This document shows, one piece after another, positions 28,627 to 37,403 of a stretch of DNA of 64,000 bases. Below the pieces are notes generated by a model. The model searched no databases and was not told the origin of the DNA. It saw nothing but the letters and a program-made list of their open reading frames with translations. The position numbers and the translations under genes are program-made. The DNA lies in assembly GCF_900102525.1 (NCBI RefSeq), contig NZ_FNBZ01000006.1, positions 62,001 through 126,000 of the forward strand, written 5' to 3'. This stretch comes from Allobosea robiniae. Lineage in GTDB: Bacteria > Pseudomonadota > Alphaproteobacteria > Rhizobiales > Beijerinckiaceae. The first letter of the stretch is position 1. The number at the start of each line of letters is the position of its first letter.

Positions 28627-29386
28627 CCGGCGCAGGCGCGCCTGCATCGCGCGCCGAAAGGGCCTTGGCCTTCGCCTCGTCAGCTGCCGCCTCGGCCTCC
28701 TGGCCGGCTGCGCGTCTGGCGGCTGCGCGGAAGCGATAATTATCGTCGGCATCCGGCGCGAGACGGATCGCCTCGCTGAAGTCGGCGATGGCGCGGTTGG
28801 TGTCGCCCTTGCTGAAATGGGTCAGGCCGCGGAACGACCAGGCTTTTTCGAGACGCGGCGCCAGAGCGATGGCGCGATCGAGATCGGCGAGAGCCTTGGC
28901 GGGCTCGCCGAGCGAGGCCTGGATCGACGCACGCGTGATGAAGAACTCAGCCTGCGATGGATCGAGCCCGATGGCCGTATTGAGGTCGCTCAGGGCTCGC
29001 GGCAAGTCACGCATGTAGAGCAGCCGGGCCTGGCCGCGCTTCCAGAAGGCGATGGCCGTCTTTGGTGCGAGCGCGATGACACGGCCATAATCGGCAAGCG
29101 CCTGCGTATAGGCCGCGCCCGTTCCGGGTGCCAGGAGATCGGCGCGATCCAGAAGGGTGGCGACAAGCGCCTCACCCGTAAGCCCGTGGTGCTCGACCAG
29201 CGCGTTGCAGGCGGCGAGAGCCTTGTCATGGCGCGCAATGATCTGAGCCGGATCGGATGAGGGCTCGTTATGCCCTGAACGGCAGATCTGGCGCAGGTCC
29301 GCGACGGAATCGGCAAGAGCCGGTCCCCCGATCAGGACGGCGGCGAGGCAGAGGGCTTTCGACCAACGGACGGAAGGCAAAACCAC
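28613..29386 (-). CDS. Secreted tetratricopeptide-repeat protein
   Basis: 257 residues. A signal peptide (ALCLAAVLIGGPALA, cleavage near residue 25) leads into a helical protein. At least three TPR units are clear in the middle (ALADYGRVIALAPKTAIAFW, ALSDLNTAIGLDPSQAEFF, ALADLDRAIALAPRLEKAW, then AIADFSEAIRLAPDADDNY). The tail is Ala/Glu-rich. TPRs hold protein complexes together; no partner is indicated. The start is a GTG strongly supported by AAGGAGA four bases upstream. It overlaps the convergent flavin oxidase gene by 14 bases. Confidence 0.83.
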   Translation of the reverse strand: MVLPSVRWSKALCLAAVLIGGPALADSVADLRQICRSGHNEPSSDPAQIIARHDKALAACNALVEHHGLTGEALVATLLDRADLLAPGTGAAYTQALADYGRVIALAPKTAIAFWKRGQARLLYMRDLPRALSDLNTAIGLDPSQAEFFITRASIQASLGEPAKALADLDRAIALAPRLEKAWSFRGLTHFSKGDTNRAIADFSEAIRLAPDADDNYRFRAAARRAAGQEAEAAADEAKAKALSARDAGAPAPVTRP

Positions 29387-29417
29387 GCTGTCTCCTTCGT
29401 CTTGGTATGGCCGCGTC

Positions 29418-30158
29418 TCAGGCCGGCAACTGCGGCGTCAGCACCTTGCCCTGCGGGAAGTCGAAGATCTTGCCGCTCTCGGCCCAATCGGGCGAAGCCA
29501 GCCGGACCAGATGCGGCGCCAGCTCCTCCGGCGTCTTCAGCGTCTGCGGGTCTTCGCCCGGCATGGCCTCGGCCCGCATCTTGGTGCGCACTGGCCCCGG
29601 ATTGACCAGCATGAGCTTGACCGGGGTCGTCGCGGTCTCGGCCGCGTAGGTACGCCCCAGCGCCTCTACGGCGGCCTTGGAGACCGAATAGGGGCCCCAA
29701 TAGGCCGTGCATTTATGCGCGGCGCCCGAGGTCATCAGCAGGACGCGGCCGGCATCGGATGCGCGCAGCGCCGGATCGAGCGCCTTGAGCAGGCGCCAGT
29801 TGGCAGTGACGTTGATGTCGAGGACCTTGGCCCAGTCCTTCTCGGTGACATGGTCGAGCGGGCTCAGCGAGCCGAGCACGCCGGCATTGGCGAGCAGGAT
29901 GTCGAGCTTGCCCCAGCGCTCCGTCACGGCGTGGCCGAGCTTCTCCAGCCCGCCGGCGTCAGCGAGGTCGAGCGGCACCAGGGTGGCGCTGCCGCCGATC
30001 GCTACGATCTCGTCATCGAGCTCCTCGAGCGCGCCGGCCGTGCGGGCGAGCGCGATGACATGGGCGCCTGCCTCGGCGAAGGCCAGCGCCGCGGCGCGGC
30101 CGATGCCGCGCGAAGCGCCGGTGACGAGCGCGACGCGCCCCTTGAGCGGTTGGGTCAT
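29418..30158 (-). CDS. Short-chain dehydrogenase/reductase
   Basis: 246 residues, a classical SDR. The NAD(P)-binding motif TGASRGIG is at residues 13-20, NAG at 91-93, S144, and the catalytic Y157-x3-K161 pair in YSVSK. It differs clearly from fabG in this window and lies next to purF, a recurrent neighbour in Hyphomicrobiales as I recall. The substrate cannot be inferred. It is separated from purF by the palindromic element at 30188-30300. Confidence 0.88.
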   Translation of the reverse strand: MTQPLKGRVALVTGASRGIGRAAALAFAEAGAHVIALARTAGALEELDDEIVAIGGSATLVPLDLADAGGLEKLGHAVTERWGKLDILLANAGVLGSLSPLDHVTEKDWAKVLDINVTANWRLLKALDPALRASDAGRVLLMTSGAAHKCTAYWGPYSVSKAAVEALGRTYAAETATTPVKLMLVNPGPVRTKMRAEAMPGEDPQTLKTPEELAPHLVRLASPDWAESGKIFDFPQGKVLTPQLPA

Positions 30159-30187
30159 GATGAAAGTCGCCCCGTTTCCCTCGCGCC

Positions 30188-30300
30188 GTCATCCCGGACA
30201 AGCCGCGATAGCGGCGCCGATCCGGGATCCATTCCGGAGCGCTTCCGATGAACGTTCAGGCATGGATCCCGGGTCTGCGCTTCGCTTCGCCCGGGATGAC
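30188..30300. repeat. Intergenic palindromic element, second family
   Basis: The ends are a perfect 10-base inverted repeat, GTCATCCCGG (30188-30197) and CCGGGATGAC (30291-30300). Inside it, CCGGGATCCAT (30222-30232) is mirrored by ATGGATCCCGG (30262-30272). It differs from the repeats at 252 and 17267. Elements with GTCATCCCGG ends are common between genes of Hyphomicrobiales. It could fold into a large cruciform or RNA hairpin between purF and the SDR gene. Confidence 0.75.
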
Positions 30301-30317
30301 AGCCCTTGTGGAAAAGC

Positions 30318-31790
30318 TCAGCCGGCTTCGGCCAGCAGCGAGATCCGCTGCTTGGCGCTCTCGCCGATCAGGTCGGTCAGCGAGGTCGGATAGTCGCCGG
30401 TGAAGCAATGGTCGGTGAATTGCGGCCGGACGGGATCGCGCCGCTCATGGCCCATCGCCCGGTAGAGCCCGTCCACCGAGATGAAGGCCAGCGAATCGGC
30501 GCCGACGAACTGGCGCATCTCCTCCAGCGAATGGGTCGCGGCGAGCAGCTTCTCCCGATCGGGCGTATCGATGCCGTAATAGTCGGGATGGGTGATCGGC
30601 GGCGAGGAGATGCGGAAATGCACCTCCTTGGCGCCGGCCTCGCGCATCATCTTCACGATCTTGAACGAGGTCGTGCCGCGCACGATCGAGTCGTCGACCA
30701 GGATGATGCGCTTGCCCTCGACCACCGAGCGGTTGGCCGAATGCTTCAGCTTGACGCCGAGCTCGCGGACCTTCTGCGTCGGCTCGATGAAAGTGCGGCC
30801 GACATAGTGGTTGCGGATGATGCCGAGCTCGAACGGGATGCCGCTGGCCTGGGCATAGCCCAGCGCCGCCGGCACGCCGGAATCCGGCACGGGCACGACG
30901 ACATCGGCCTCGGTCGGCGCTTCCTGCGCCAGCACGGCACCCATCGCCTTGCGGCGCTCGTAGATGCTGCGGCCCTTCACGATCGAATCGGGGCGGGCGA
31001 AGTAGATGTATTCGAAGATGCACGGCCGCTCGGCCACCGGCGGGAAGGGCTTGTGGCTCTCGATCCCGCTCTCGGAGATGATCACGACCTCGCCGTTCTC
31101 GATCTCGCGGACGAACTTGGCGCCGATGATGTCGAGCGCGCAGGTCTCCGAGGTCAGGATCGGGCAGCCATCGAGATCGCCGAGCACGAGCGGGCGGATG
31201 CCGAGCGGATCGCGCGCGCCGATCAGCTTCTTGTTGGTCATGCCGACGAAGGCATAGGCGCCCTCGATCTGGCGGATCGCCTCGATGAAGCGGTCGACGA
31301 ATTGCTGCTTGCGGCTGCGCGCGACGAGATGCAGCAGCACCTCGGTATCGGAGGTCGACTGGTAGATCGCGCCGTCGCGGACAAGGTTGCGGCGCAGCGT
31401 CAGCCCGTTGGTCAGGTTGCCGTTATGCGCGACGGCGAAGCCGCCGCCATGCAGTTCGGCGAAGAGCGGCTGGACGTTGCGCAGGATCGTCTCGCCGGTG
31501 GTCGAGTAGCGGACATGGCCGATGGCCTGCTTGCCCTTGAGCTTGTCGATGACGCTCGCTTCCGAGAAGGCGTCGCCGACGAGGCCGAGGCGGCGCTCCG
31601 AGTGGAAGCGCTTGCCGTCGAAGGAGACGATGCCCGCCGCCTCCTGGCCGCGATGCTGAAGCGCGTGCAGGCCGAGCGCCGTCAGCGCTGCCGCGTCGGC
31701 ATGGCCGTAGATGCCGAAGACGCCGCATTCTTCCCGGAGCCGGTCGGCATTGGGGTCGAAGGCGGTATCACGCTCGGTGTGCGAGATCAT
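30318..31790 (-). CDS. purF: Amidophosphoribosyltransferase
   Basis: 490 residues. It catalyses the first committed step of purine synthesis, forming phosphoribosylamine from PRPP and glutamine. The N-terminal glutaminase nucleophile is C22 in LREECGVFGIYGH, implying removal of a 21-residue propeptide. GLHALQHRGQEAAG follows. The PRPP-binding site is IILVDDSIVRGTT near residue 355, preceded by the VPVPDSGVPAA loop. An upstream in-frame GTG at 31802 is possible, but GGAG is well spaced for the ATG at 31790. It is downstream of cvpA on the same strand, the usual pairing. Confidence 0.95.
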   Translation of the reverse strand: MISHTERDTAFDPNADRLREECGVFGIYGHADAAALTALGLHALQHRGQEAAGIVSFDGKRFHSERRLGLVGDAFSEASVIDKLKGKQAIGHVRYSTTGETILRNVQPLFAELHGGGFAVAHNGNLTNGLTLRRNLVRDGAIYQSTSDTEVLLHLVARSRKQQFVDRFIEAIRQIEGAYAFVGMTNKKLIGARDPLGIRPLVLGDLDGCPILTSETCALDIIGAKFVREIENGEVVIISESGIESHKPFPPVAERPCIFEYIYFARPDSIVKGRSIYERRKAMGAVLAQEAPTEADVVVPVPDSGVPAALGYAQASGIPFELGIIRNHYVGRTFIEPTQKVRELGVKLKHSANRSVVEGKRIILVDDSIVRGTTSFKIVKMMREAGAKEVHFRISSPPITHPDYYGIDTPDREKLLAATHSLEEMRQFVGADSLAFISVDGLYRAMGHERRDPVRPQFTDHCFTGDYPTSLTDLIGESAKQRISLLAEAG

Positions 31791-31830
31791 GTCGAGCTCC
31801 ACGCGCTGGGACGGTTTAGCTGAGCCTCAA

Positions 31831-32463
31831 TTAGGGACGGGCAGGCGCCGGCGCAACCGGGGCTGGCGCCACCGGTGCCGGCGTCGCGGGGCTGCGCGGC
31901 TCTTCCGCCGGAGCCTCGGGCGCGGTCTCGGTGGTCTGCTTCTTCAGCAGGTTCTTGATGAAGTCGGCGTTGACGTCCTGCGGCAGCATGGAGATCAGCG
32001 AACGGCCGGTCTCTTCGAGCATCGGCTTGGCCTTGGCATCCTTGGCCCAGACCGGCATCTTCTCGGCGCCGACCAAGGCTGCGAAGAACAGATAGCCGAT
32101 CACCGCCAGCAGCAGGCCGCGCGCCGCACCGAAGACGAAGCCGAGCGTGCGGTCGAGCGCGCCGATGCGCGAATCCAGTACGAAGTCCGAGACCCGCGCC
32201 GTGATCAGCGAGACGACGATCAGCGTGCCCAGGAACAAAGCCGCGATCGAGGCGACCAGCGCGATCGTGCCCTGCGCCGAGCTTGCCGGGATGTATTGCT
32301 GGATGAAGGGCACGAGCTGCGGGTGGAAAAGCCAGGCGACGACTGCCGCGGCGACCCAGGAGGCGATCGCAAGCACCTCGCGCGTGAAGCCGCGCACGGC
32401 TGCGAGCAAAGCCGAGATCAGAACCACGCCGATGACGACGAGATCAAGAATGGTGACAGGCAT
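31831..32463 (-). CDS. cvpA: CvpA-family membrane protein
   Basis: 210 residues. Four membrane helices are visible in the first 150 residues, starting with VTILDLVVIGVVLISALLAAVRG and REVLAIASWVAAAVVAW. The helical core is CvpA-like; in Escherichia coli CvpA affects colicin V production and envelope tolerance. The last 40 residues are a Pro/Ala/Glu-rich tail with repeated PVAPA units. The frame is open for 31 more codons upstream, but the ATG at 32463 gives the family N-terminus MPVTILD. It is directly upstream of purF. Confidence 0.9.
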   Translation of the reverse strand: MPVTILDLVVIGVVLISALLAAVRGFTREVLAIASWVAAAVVAWLFHPQLVPFIQQYIPASSAQGTIALVASIAALFLGTLIVVSLITARVSDFVLDSRIGALDRTLGFVFGAARGLLLAVIGYLFFAALVGAEKMPVWAKDAKAKPMLEETGRSLISMLPQDVNADFIKNLLKKQTTETAPEAPAEEPRSPATPAPVAPAPVAPAPARP

Positions 32464-32569
32464 TGGGAGGGCCGCTTTGCTGTGGTCAGGTGCCGGCCAG
32501 CCGGAGCAGGGCGGCCGTTTCGGCTTTGCTATACGCGTTCCCGCCCTCTGCGTCACCCTTTCGGCGGAG

Positions 32570-33970
32570 TCATTTCACATCTCTGCGAGGTGCACGCGCC
32601 GCGATATCGGCAACGAGTTCCGTGACATGGCCGAAACGCCTGAGCGAGAGCCCGTTGCCGTCGCCATGATCGGTGCCGCCGCTCGGCATCAGCGCCGCCT
32701 CGAAGCCGAGCTTGGCGGCCTCCCGGAGGCGCGCGGCCGCGACCGCGACCGGGCGAATCGCGCCCGAGAGCGCGATCTCGCCGAAATAGACCGCTTCCTG
32801 CGGCAGGGTCGCGCCGCTCAGCGAGGACACCAGCGCCGCGGCGACCGCGACATCGGCCGCCGGCTCGTTGACGCGCAACCCCCCGGCGACATTGAGATAG
32901 ACGTCATGCTGGCCGAGCCTCAAGCCCCCATGCGTTTCGAGCACGGCCAGCACCATGGCGAGCCGGCTGTTCTCCCAGCCGACGACAGCGCGCCGCGGCG
33001 TGCCGAGCGCGGTCGGGGCGACCAGCGCTTGGATTTCGACCAGCACGGGCCGTGTGCCCTCCATGCCGGCGAAGACGGCGGCGCCCGGCGCCGGCTGGTC
33101 ACGCCCCGCCAGGAACAGCGCCGAGGGGTTCGTCACCTCCGACAGGCCCTTGCCGGTCATCTCGAAGACGCCGATCTCGTCGGTCGCGCCGAAGCGGTTC
33201 TTCTGGCCGCGCAGGATGCGGAACGAGTGCGCGCCTTCGCCTTCGAAGGAGAGCACGGCATCGACCATGTGCTCGACCACGCGCGGGCCGGCGATCTGCC
33301 CGTCCTTGGTGACATGGCCGACCAGGATCAGGCAGGCGCCGCTGGTCTTGGCATAGCGGATCAGCGCCTGGGCCGAGCCGCGAACCTGCGTCACCGTGCC
33401 CGGCGCGCTCTCGACCTCACCGGACCACATCGTCTGGATCGAATCGATTACCACCAGGGCAGGGCGCTCGCCCTGGCCCAGCGTCGCGATGATGTCCTCG
33501 ACATTGGTCTCGGCCGCGAGATCGACCGGCGCCTCGGCCAGCCCCATCCGCTCGGCCCGGAGTCGCACCTGCCCGGTCGATTCCTCGCCCGAGACATAGA
33601 CGACGCGCCGGCCGGCCTTGGCGAGCGCCGCGCAGGCCTGCATCAAGAGCGTCGACTTGCCGATGCCGGGATCGCCGCCGATCAGCAGCACCGAGCCCGG
33701 CACGAAGCCGCCGCCGGTGACGCGGTCCAGTTCGCCGATGCCGGAGACGATGCGTGGCGCGTCCTGCGTCTCGCCCTTCAGCGTTTCCAGCGCGAAGACG
33801 CGCCCGCGGGCTCGCCCGCCGGAGGAAAGACGCCCGCCGCCGGGAACGGGCGCGGCTTGCGCTTCTTCGACCAGCGAGGACCATGTCCCGCAGGCGTCGC
33901 ACTTGCCCTGCCAGCGGTGATAGACCGCGCCGCAGGCCTGGCAGTGATAGGTGGGACCGCGCTTGGCCAT
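32570..33970 (-). CDS. radA: DNA repair protein RadA
   Basis: 466 residues. A RecA-like ATPase that helps process recombination intermediates by promoting branch migration. The zinc finger is C10-x2-C13 and C24-x2-C27. The Walker A loop is GGDPGIGKSTLL near residue 95, the RadA-specific KNRFGATDEIGVF motif near 260, and the C-terminal Lon-like domain (GGLRVNEPAADVAVAAALVSS) follows. The ATG overlaps the alr stop by one base. Confidence 0.95.
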   Translation of the reverse strand: MAKRGPTYHCQACGAVYHRWQGKCDACGTWSSLVEEAQAAPVPGGGRLSSGGRARGRVFALETLKGETQDAPRIVSGIGELDRVTGGGFVPGSVLLIGGDPGIGKSTLLMQACAALAKAGRRVVYVSGEESTGQVRLRAERMGLAEAPVDLAAETNVEDIIATLGQGERPALVVIDSIQTMWSGEVESAPGTVTQVRGSAQALIRYAKTSGACLILVGHVTKDGQIAGPRVVEHMVDAVLSFEGEGAHSFRILRGQKNRFGATDEIGVFEMTGKGLSEVTNPSALFLAGRDQPAPGAAVFAGMEGTRPVLVEIQALVAPTALGTPRRAVVGWENSRLAMVLAVLETHGGLRLGQHDVYLNVAGGLRVNEPAADVAVAAALVSSLSGATLPQEAVYFGEIALSGAIRPVAVAAARLREAAKLGFEAALMPSGGTDHGDGNGLSLRRFGHVTELVADIAARAPRRDVK

Positions 33971-35100
33971 CAGCCGCCGATATAGCGCCGCTGGTAGCGG
34001 CGGCCGAGGCTCGTGAGGATTTCGTAGCCGATCGTCTTGGCGCCGCCGCCGACCGTTTCGAGATCGAGCGGGCCGCCGATCAGGGTCACGCTCGCACCGC
34101 GCTTGGCGGCATCCGCGGGAGCATCGGTGACGTCGATGATGATCAGGTCCATCGAAACCGAGCCGACGAACGGGCAGGAGACGCCATCGATCAGCACCGA
34201 GCCGCCGGTCGAGGTATCGGTCCAGCTGCCGTTGCGCGGATAGCCATCGGCATAGCCGAGGCAGATCGTGGCGAGCTTGCGCTTGCCCTTGGCCGTCCAG
34301 CGGCCGTTATAGCCGACCTGCGTGCCGGCCTCGACCTCGCGGGTCTGGATGATCGTCGCCTCCAGCCCGACGACCGGCTTCATCGGATTCGGCTGCCCGG
34401 GCGTCGGATTGCCGCCATAGAGCGCATAGCCCGGCCGGGTGAGCTGGTAGGACGGGCAGTCCTTGAGGAAATGACCCGACGAATTCTTGAGCGAGGCCGG
34501 CACCTCGGGCAGGGCCGCCGCGATCTCGGCGAAGGCGGCGATCTGGCGGGCATTGGCCGGGTCGGTCTCGACTTCGGACGAGGCGAAATGGCTCATGACC
34601 AGCCCGATTCCGGCCGCCGCGATCACGCCCGAGCGCTCGCGGGCGAGATTGAGACCCTCGCCGGGCCAGAGGCCGAGCCGGTTCATCGCGGTGTCGACAT
34701 GCAGCGCCGCCGGCCGGACCTGCGCACCGGTCTGCCGGAACGAGGCCCATTCCAGCAATTCCTCATGCGAGCCCAGAACCGGCGACAGGCCATGCGCGGC
34801 GAAGGTCTCGGCGGCGCCGGGCAAAAGCCCGTTCAGCACGTAGATCGTGGCGTCCGGTGCGACCTTGCGGGCGCGGATGGCCTCCGAGACATGGGCGACG
34901 AAGAAGCTCTTGCAGCCTGCTTTCGCCAGCGCCGTCACGGCGGGCTCGATGCCGATGCCATAGGCGTCGGCCTTGACCACGGCGCTGGCTTCGGTGCCGG
35001 CGCGCTTGCCGAGCAGGCGCCAGTTCGAGATCAGCGCGTCGAGATCGATGGTGAGGGTCGCACCGAAGGCGGCGGAATCAGGCAGGTCGGCAGGCATCAT
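33970..35100 (-). CDS. alr: Alanine racemase
   Basis: 376 residues. A PLP enzyme that makes D-alanine for peptidoglycan. The lysine that holds PLP is K43 in VVKADAYGIG. The second catalytic residue, a tyrosine, is in TQVGYNGRW near residue 265. RPGYALYGGNP is also typical. The start overlaps the dnaB stop (ATGA), and its stop overlaps the radA start, so dnaB, alr and radA are translationally linked. Confidence 0.94.
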   Translation of the reverse strand: MMPADLPDSAAFGATLTIDLDALISNWRLLGKRAGTEASAVVKADAYGIGIEPAVTALAKAGCKSFFVAHVSEAIRARKVAPDATIYVLNGLLPGAAETFAAHGLSPVLGSHEELLEWASFRQTGAQVRPAALHVDTAMNRLGLWPGEGLNLARERSGVIAAAGIGLVMSHFASSEVETDPANARQIAAFAEIAAALPEVPASLKNSSGHFLKDCPSYQLTRPGYALYGGNPTPGQPNPMKPVVGLEATIIQTREVEAGTQVGYNGRWTAKGKRKLATICLGYADGYPRNGSWTDTSTGGSVLIDGVSCPFVGSVSMDLIIIDVTDAPADAAKRGASVTLIGGPLDLETVGGGAKTIGYEILTSLGRRYQRRYIGG

Positions 35101-36584
35101 TCACGGTCCGGCAGGCGCATCTCATCGGCGCGATCGGAGAAGCGTGTCACATCCGCGTCGAACTGCAAGGCTACGGCGCCGGTCGGGCCGTGACGCTGCT
35201 TGCCGATGATCAGTTCGGCGACGCCGTGCATCGCCTCCATCTCGATCTGCCACTTGTTGTGCTCTTCGGTCCCCGGCCGCGGCTCCTTGCCCTTGAGGTA
35301 GTATTCCTCGCGGTAGACGAACATCACCACGTCGGCGTCCTGCTCGATCGAGCCGGATTCACGCAGGTCCGAGAGCTGCGGGCGCTTGTCGTCGCGATTT
35401 TCGACCTGGCGCGAGAGCTGCGAGAGCGCGATGATCGGAACGTTGAGCTCCTTGGCCAGCGCCTTCAGGCTGGTGGTGATCTCGGTCAGCTCCTGCACGC
35501 GGTTCTGGCTGTTCTTGGACGAGCCGGAGAGGAGCTGCAGGTAGTCGATGAACAGGACGTCGAGCCCCTTCTGGCGCTTCAGCCGCCGGGCGCGGGCCAT
35601 CAACTGCGCGATCGAGATGCCGCCGGTCTGGTCGATATAGAGCGGCAGCTTCTCGATCTGGGCGGCGACATCGGTCAGGCGGGCGAAATCGCCTTCGGTG
35701 ATGCGGCCCTGCCGGATCTTGTAGGAGGAAATGCTCGACTGCTCGGCGACGATACGGGTCGCAAGCTGATCGGCCGACATTTCGAGCGAGAAGAAGCCGA
35801 CGATGCCGCCATCGACCGACTTGATCGAGCCGTCCTCCTGCCGCTCGCCGCGCCAGGCCTTGGCGATGTTGAAGGCGATATTGGTCGCGAGCGAGGTCTT
35901 GCCCATGGCGGGGCGCCCGGCGAGCACGAGCAGGTCCGAGCGCTGCAGGCCGCCCATGCGCTGGTCGACGTCGCGCAGGCCCGTCGAGATGCCCGACAGG
36001 CCACCGGCGCGCTGGTAGGCGCTCGCCGCCATGTCGATGGCGAGGCGCAGGGCGCCGTCGAATTTCTGGAAGCCGCCTTCGTAGCGGCCCTTCTCGGCGA
36101 GCTCGTAGAGCCGGCGCTCGGCATCCTCGATCTGCTCGCGCGGCGCCATCTCGACCGGCGCGTCATAGGCGACGTTGACGAGGTCCTCGCCGACGCCGAT
36201 GAGCTGGCGGCGTATCGCGAGGTCGTAGACCGTCCGGCCGTAATCGGCGGCGTTGATGACGGTCGTCGCCTCGGCGGCGAGGCGGGCGAGATACTGGCTC
36301 GGCGTGATCTCGCCGAGATCGAGGTCGTTGACGAAGGTCTTGAGCGTGATCGGCGTCGCGACCTTGCCGGCCCGGATGAGGCTCGATGCCAGCTCGTAGA
36401 TGCGCTGGTGGATCGGCTCGAAGAAATGGTCCGGCAGCAGGAAGTCGGAAACGCGGTAGAACGCGTCGTTATTGACCAGGATCGCGCCCAGCAGCGCCTG
36501 CTCCGCCTCGATATTGTGAGGCTGGACGCGGAATTCGGCCTCGCGGTTGTCGAGGCGGGCGACGAGGGCGGTGACGGGGGCCAT
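35097..36584 (-). CDS. dnaB: Replicative DNA helicase
   Basis: 495 residues. The hexameric helicase of the replication fork. The N-terminal domain opens with PHNIEAEQALLGAILVNNDAF, and the RecA-like motor has Walker A AGRPAMGKTSLATNIAF near residue 210, then FFSLEMSADQLATRI, VLFIDYLQLLS and ALSQLSRQVE. The start at 36584 is preferred over a longer upstream frame because AAGG sits 6 bases before it and it matches the family N-terminus. A perfect dyad (36595-36614) lies just upstream. Confidence 0.96.
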   Translation of the reverse strand: MAPVTALVARLDNREAEFRVQPHNIEAEQALLGAILVNNDAFYRVSDFLLPDHFFEPIHQRIYELASSLIRAGKVATPITLKTFVNDLDLGEITPSQYLARLAAEATTVINAADYGRTVYDLAIRRQLIGVGEDLVNVAYDAPVEMAPREQIEDAERRLYELAEKGRYEGGFQKFDGALRLAIDMAASAYQRAGGLSGISTGLRDVDQRMGGLQRSDLLVLAGRPAMGKTSLATNIAFNIAKAWRGERQEDGSIKSVDGGIVGFFSLEMSADQLATRIVAEQSSISSYKIRQGRITEGDFARLTDVAAQIEKLPLYIDQTGGISIAQLMARARRLKRQKGLDVLFIDYLQLLSGSSKNSQNRVQELTEITTSLKALAKELNVPIIALSQLSRQVENRDDKRPQLSDLRESGSIEQDADVVMFVYREEYYLKGKEPRPGTEEHNKWQIEMEAMHGVAELIIGKQRHGPTGAVALQFDADVTRFSDRADEMRLPDRE

Positions 36585-36594
36585 GGCTGCCTTG

Positions 36595-36614
36595 GTAAGT
36601 AAGCTCTTACTTAC
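36595..36614. promoter_or_regulatory. Perfect dyad in the dnaB 5' region
   Basis: GTAAGTAAG (36595-36603) and CTTACTTAC (36606-36614) form a perfect 9-base inverted repeat with a two-base centre, 10 bases upstream of the dnaB ATG. TTGAAC, a -35-like hexamer, lies just upstream on the minus strand. It could be a protein-binding operator or an mRNA hairpin next to the ribosome site. It is strikingly A/T-rich for this genome. Confidence 0.45.
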
Positions 36615-36752
36615 GTGTTCAAGCCGGCATTCGACCGCGGGTAGCGGAACGCATGGCGGCAACTGAGTCGGAGTGAACCTAGTTTAGCACTCCGCCAGCT
36701 TCTGCCAGCATGTTGAGGGTCTATTCCCGCAGTTCACAGGACAGACGAAAAA

Positions 36753-36774
36753 GGCGCCGTGTTGCCACGGCGCC
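36753..36774 (-). terminator. Intrinsic terminator of the rpsF-rpsR-rplI operon
   Basis: GGCGCCGTG (36753-36761) pairs with CACGGCGCC (36766-36774) around a TTGC loop. On the minus strand the stem is followed by TTTTT, then CGTC. It begins 28 bases after the rplI stop, so it ends that operon before the dnaB promoter region. Confidence 0.85.
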
Positions 36775-36801
36775 CTTGACTCGTTTCGGGAGCGATAAGG
36801 C

Positions 36802-37368
36802 TCAGCGATCGTCGTCGCCACCGGCTTCGGCCAGCGCCGCACCGACCTCGAGGCCGAGATCGTCGAGATCGAACCTCTCCTGGGCCGTGACGTTCTCGCC
36901 TGCGGCCTGACGGTCGGCCTCTTCAGCCGAGCGGGCGACGTTGACGGTGACGGTGACCGCGACTTCCGGGTGCAGCACGACCGGGACGGTGTGCAGGCCG
37001 AGCGTCTTGATCGGGGTGTTCAGGGTCACCTGGCCGCGCGAGACGTTGAAGCCGTCCTTGGTCAGGGCCTCGGCGATGTCACGGGTCGAGACCGAGCCGT
37101 AGAGCACGCCGGACTCGCCGGACTGGCGCAGGATGGTGACGCTCTGGCCGTTGAGGCGCTCGGCGACCGCATCGGCTTCCGACTTCAGCTCGAGGTTGCG
37201 GGTCTCGAGCTCGAGCTTCTGGCTCTCGAAGCGCTTCTTGTTGTCTTCGGTGGCGCGCAGCGCCTTGCCGCGGGCGAGCAGGTAGTTGCGGCCGAAGCCG
37301 TCACGGACCTTCACGACGTCGCCCATCTGGCCGAGCTTGGCGACGCGTTCGAGCAGGATCACTTCCAT
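36802..37368 (-). CDS. rplI: 50S ribosomal protein L9
   Basis: 188 residues. The N-terminal rRNA-binding domain starts [30 protein letters not shown], as expected. A long central helix ([20 protein letters not shown]) joins it to the C-terminal domain, which includes [19 protein letters not shown]. The acidic tail (about 35 extra residues) is common in alphaproteobacteria. It is the last gene of the rpsF operon, followed by a strong terminator. Confidence 0.97.
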   Translation of the reverse strand: MEVILLERVAKLGQMGDVVKVRDGFGRNYLLARGKALRATEDNKKRFESQKLELETRNLELKSEADAVAERLNGQSVTILRQSGESGVLYGSVSTRDIAEALTKDGFNVSRGQVTLNTPIKTLGLHTVPVVLHPEVAVTVTVNVARSAEEADRQAAGENVTAQERFDLDDLGLEVGAALAEAGGDDDR

Positions 37369-37403
37369 TTTGTCTTCTCCTTGATCTGTCTGTGGTCAGG
37401 GTT

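Noticed and set aside
36684..36692. TTAGCACTC, one half of a CIRCE heat-shock element upstream of dnaB
   Set aside because: The partner half-site is not at the required spacing; the nearby GAGTG lies on the wrong side, so it is not a CIRCE operator.
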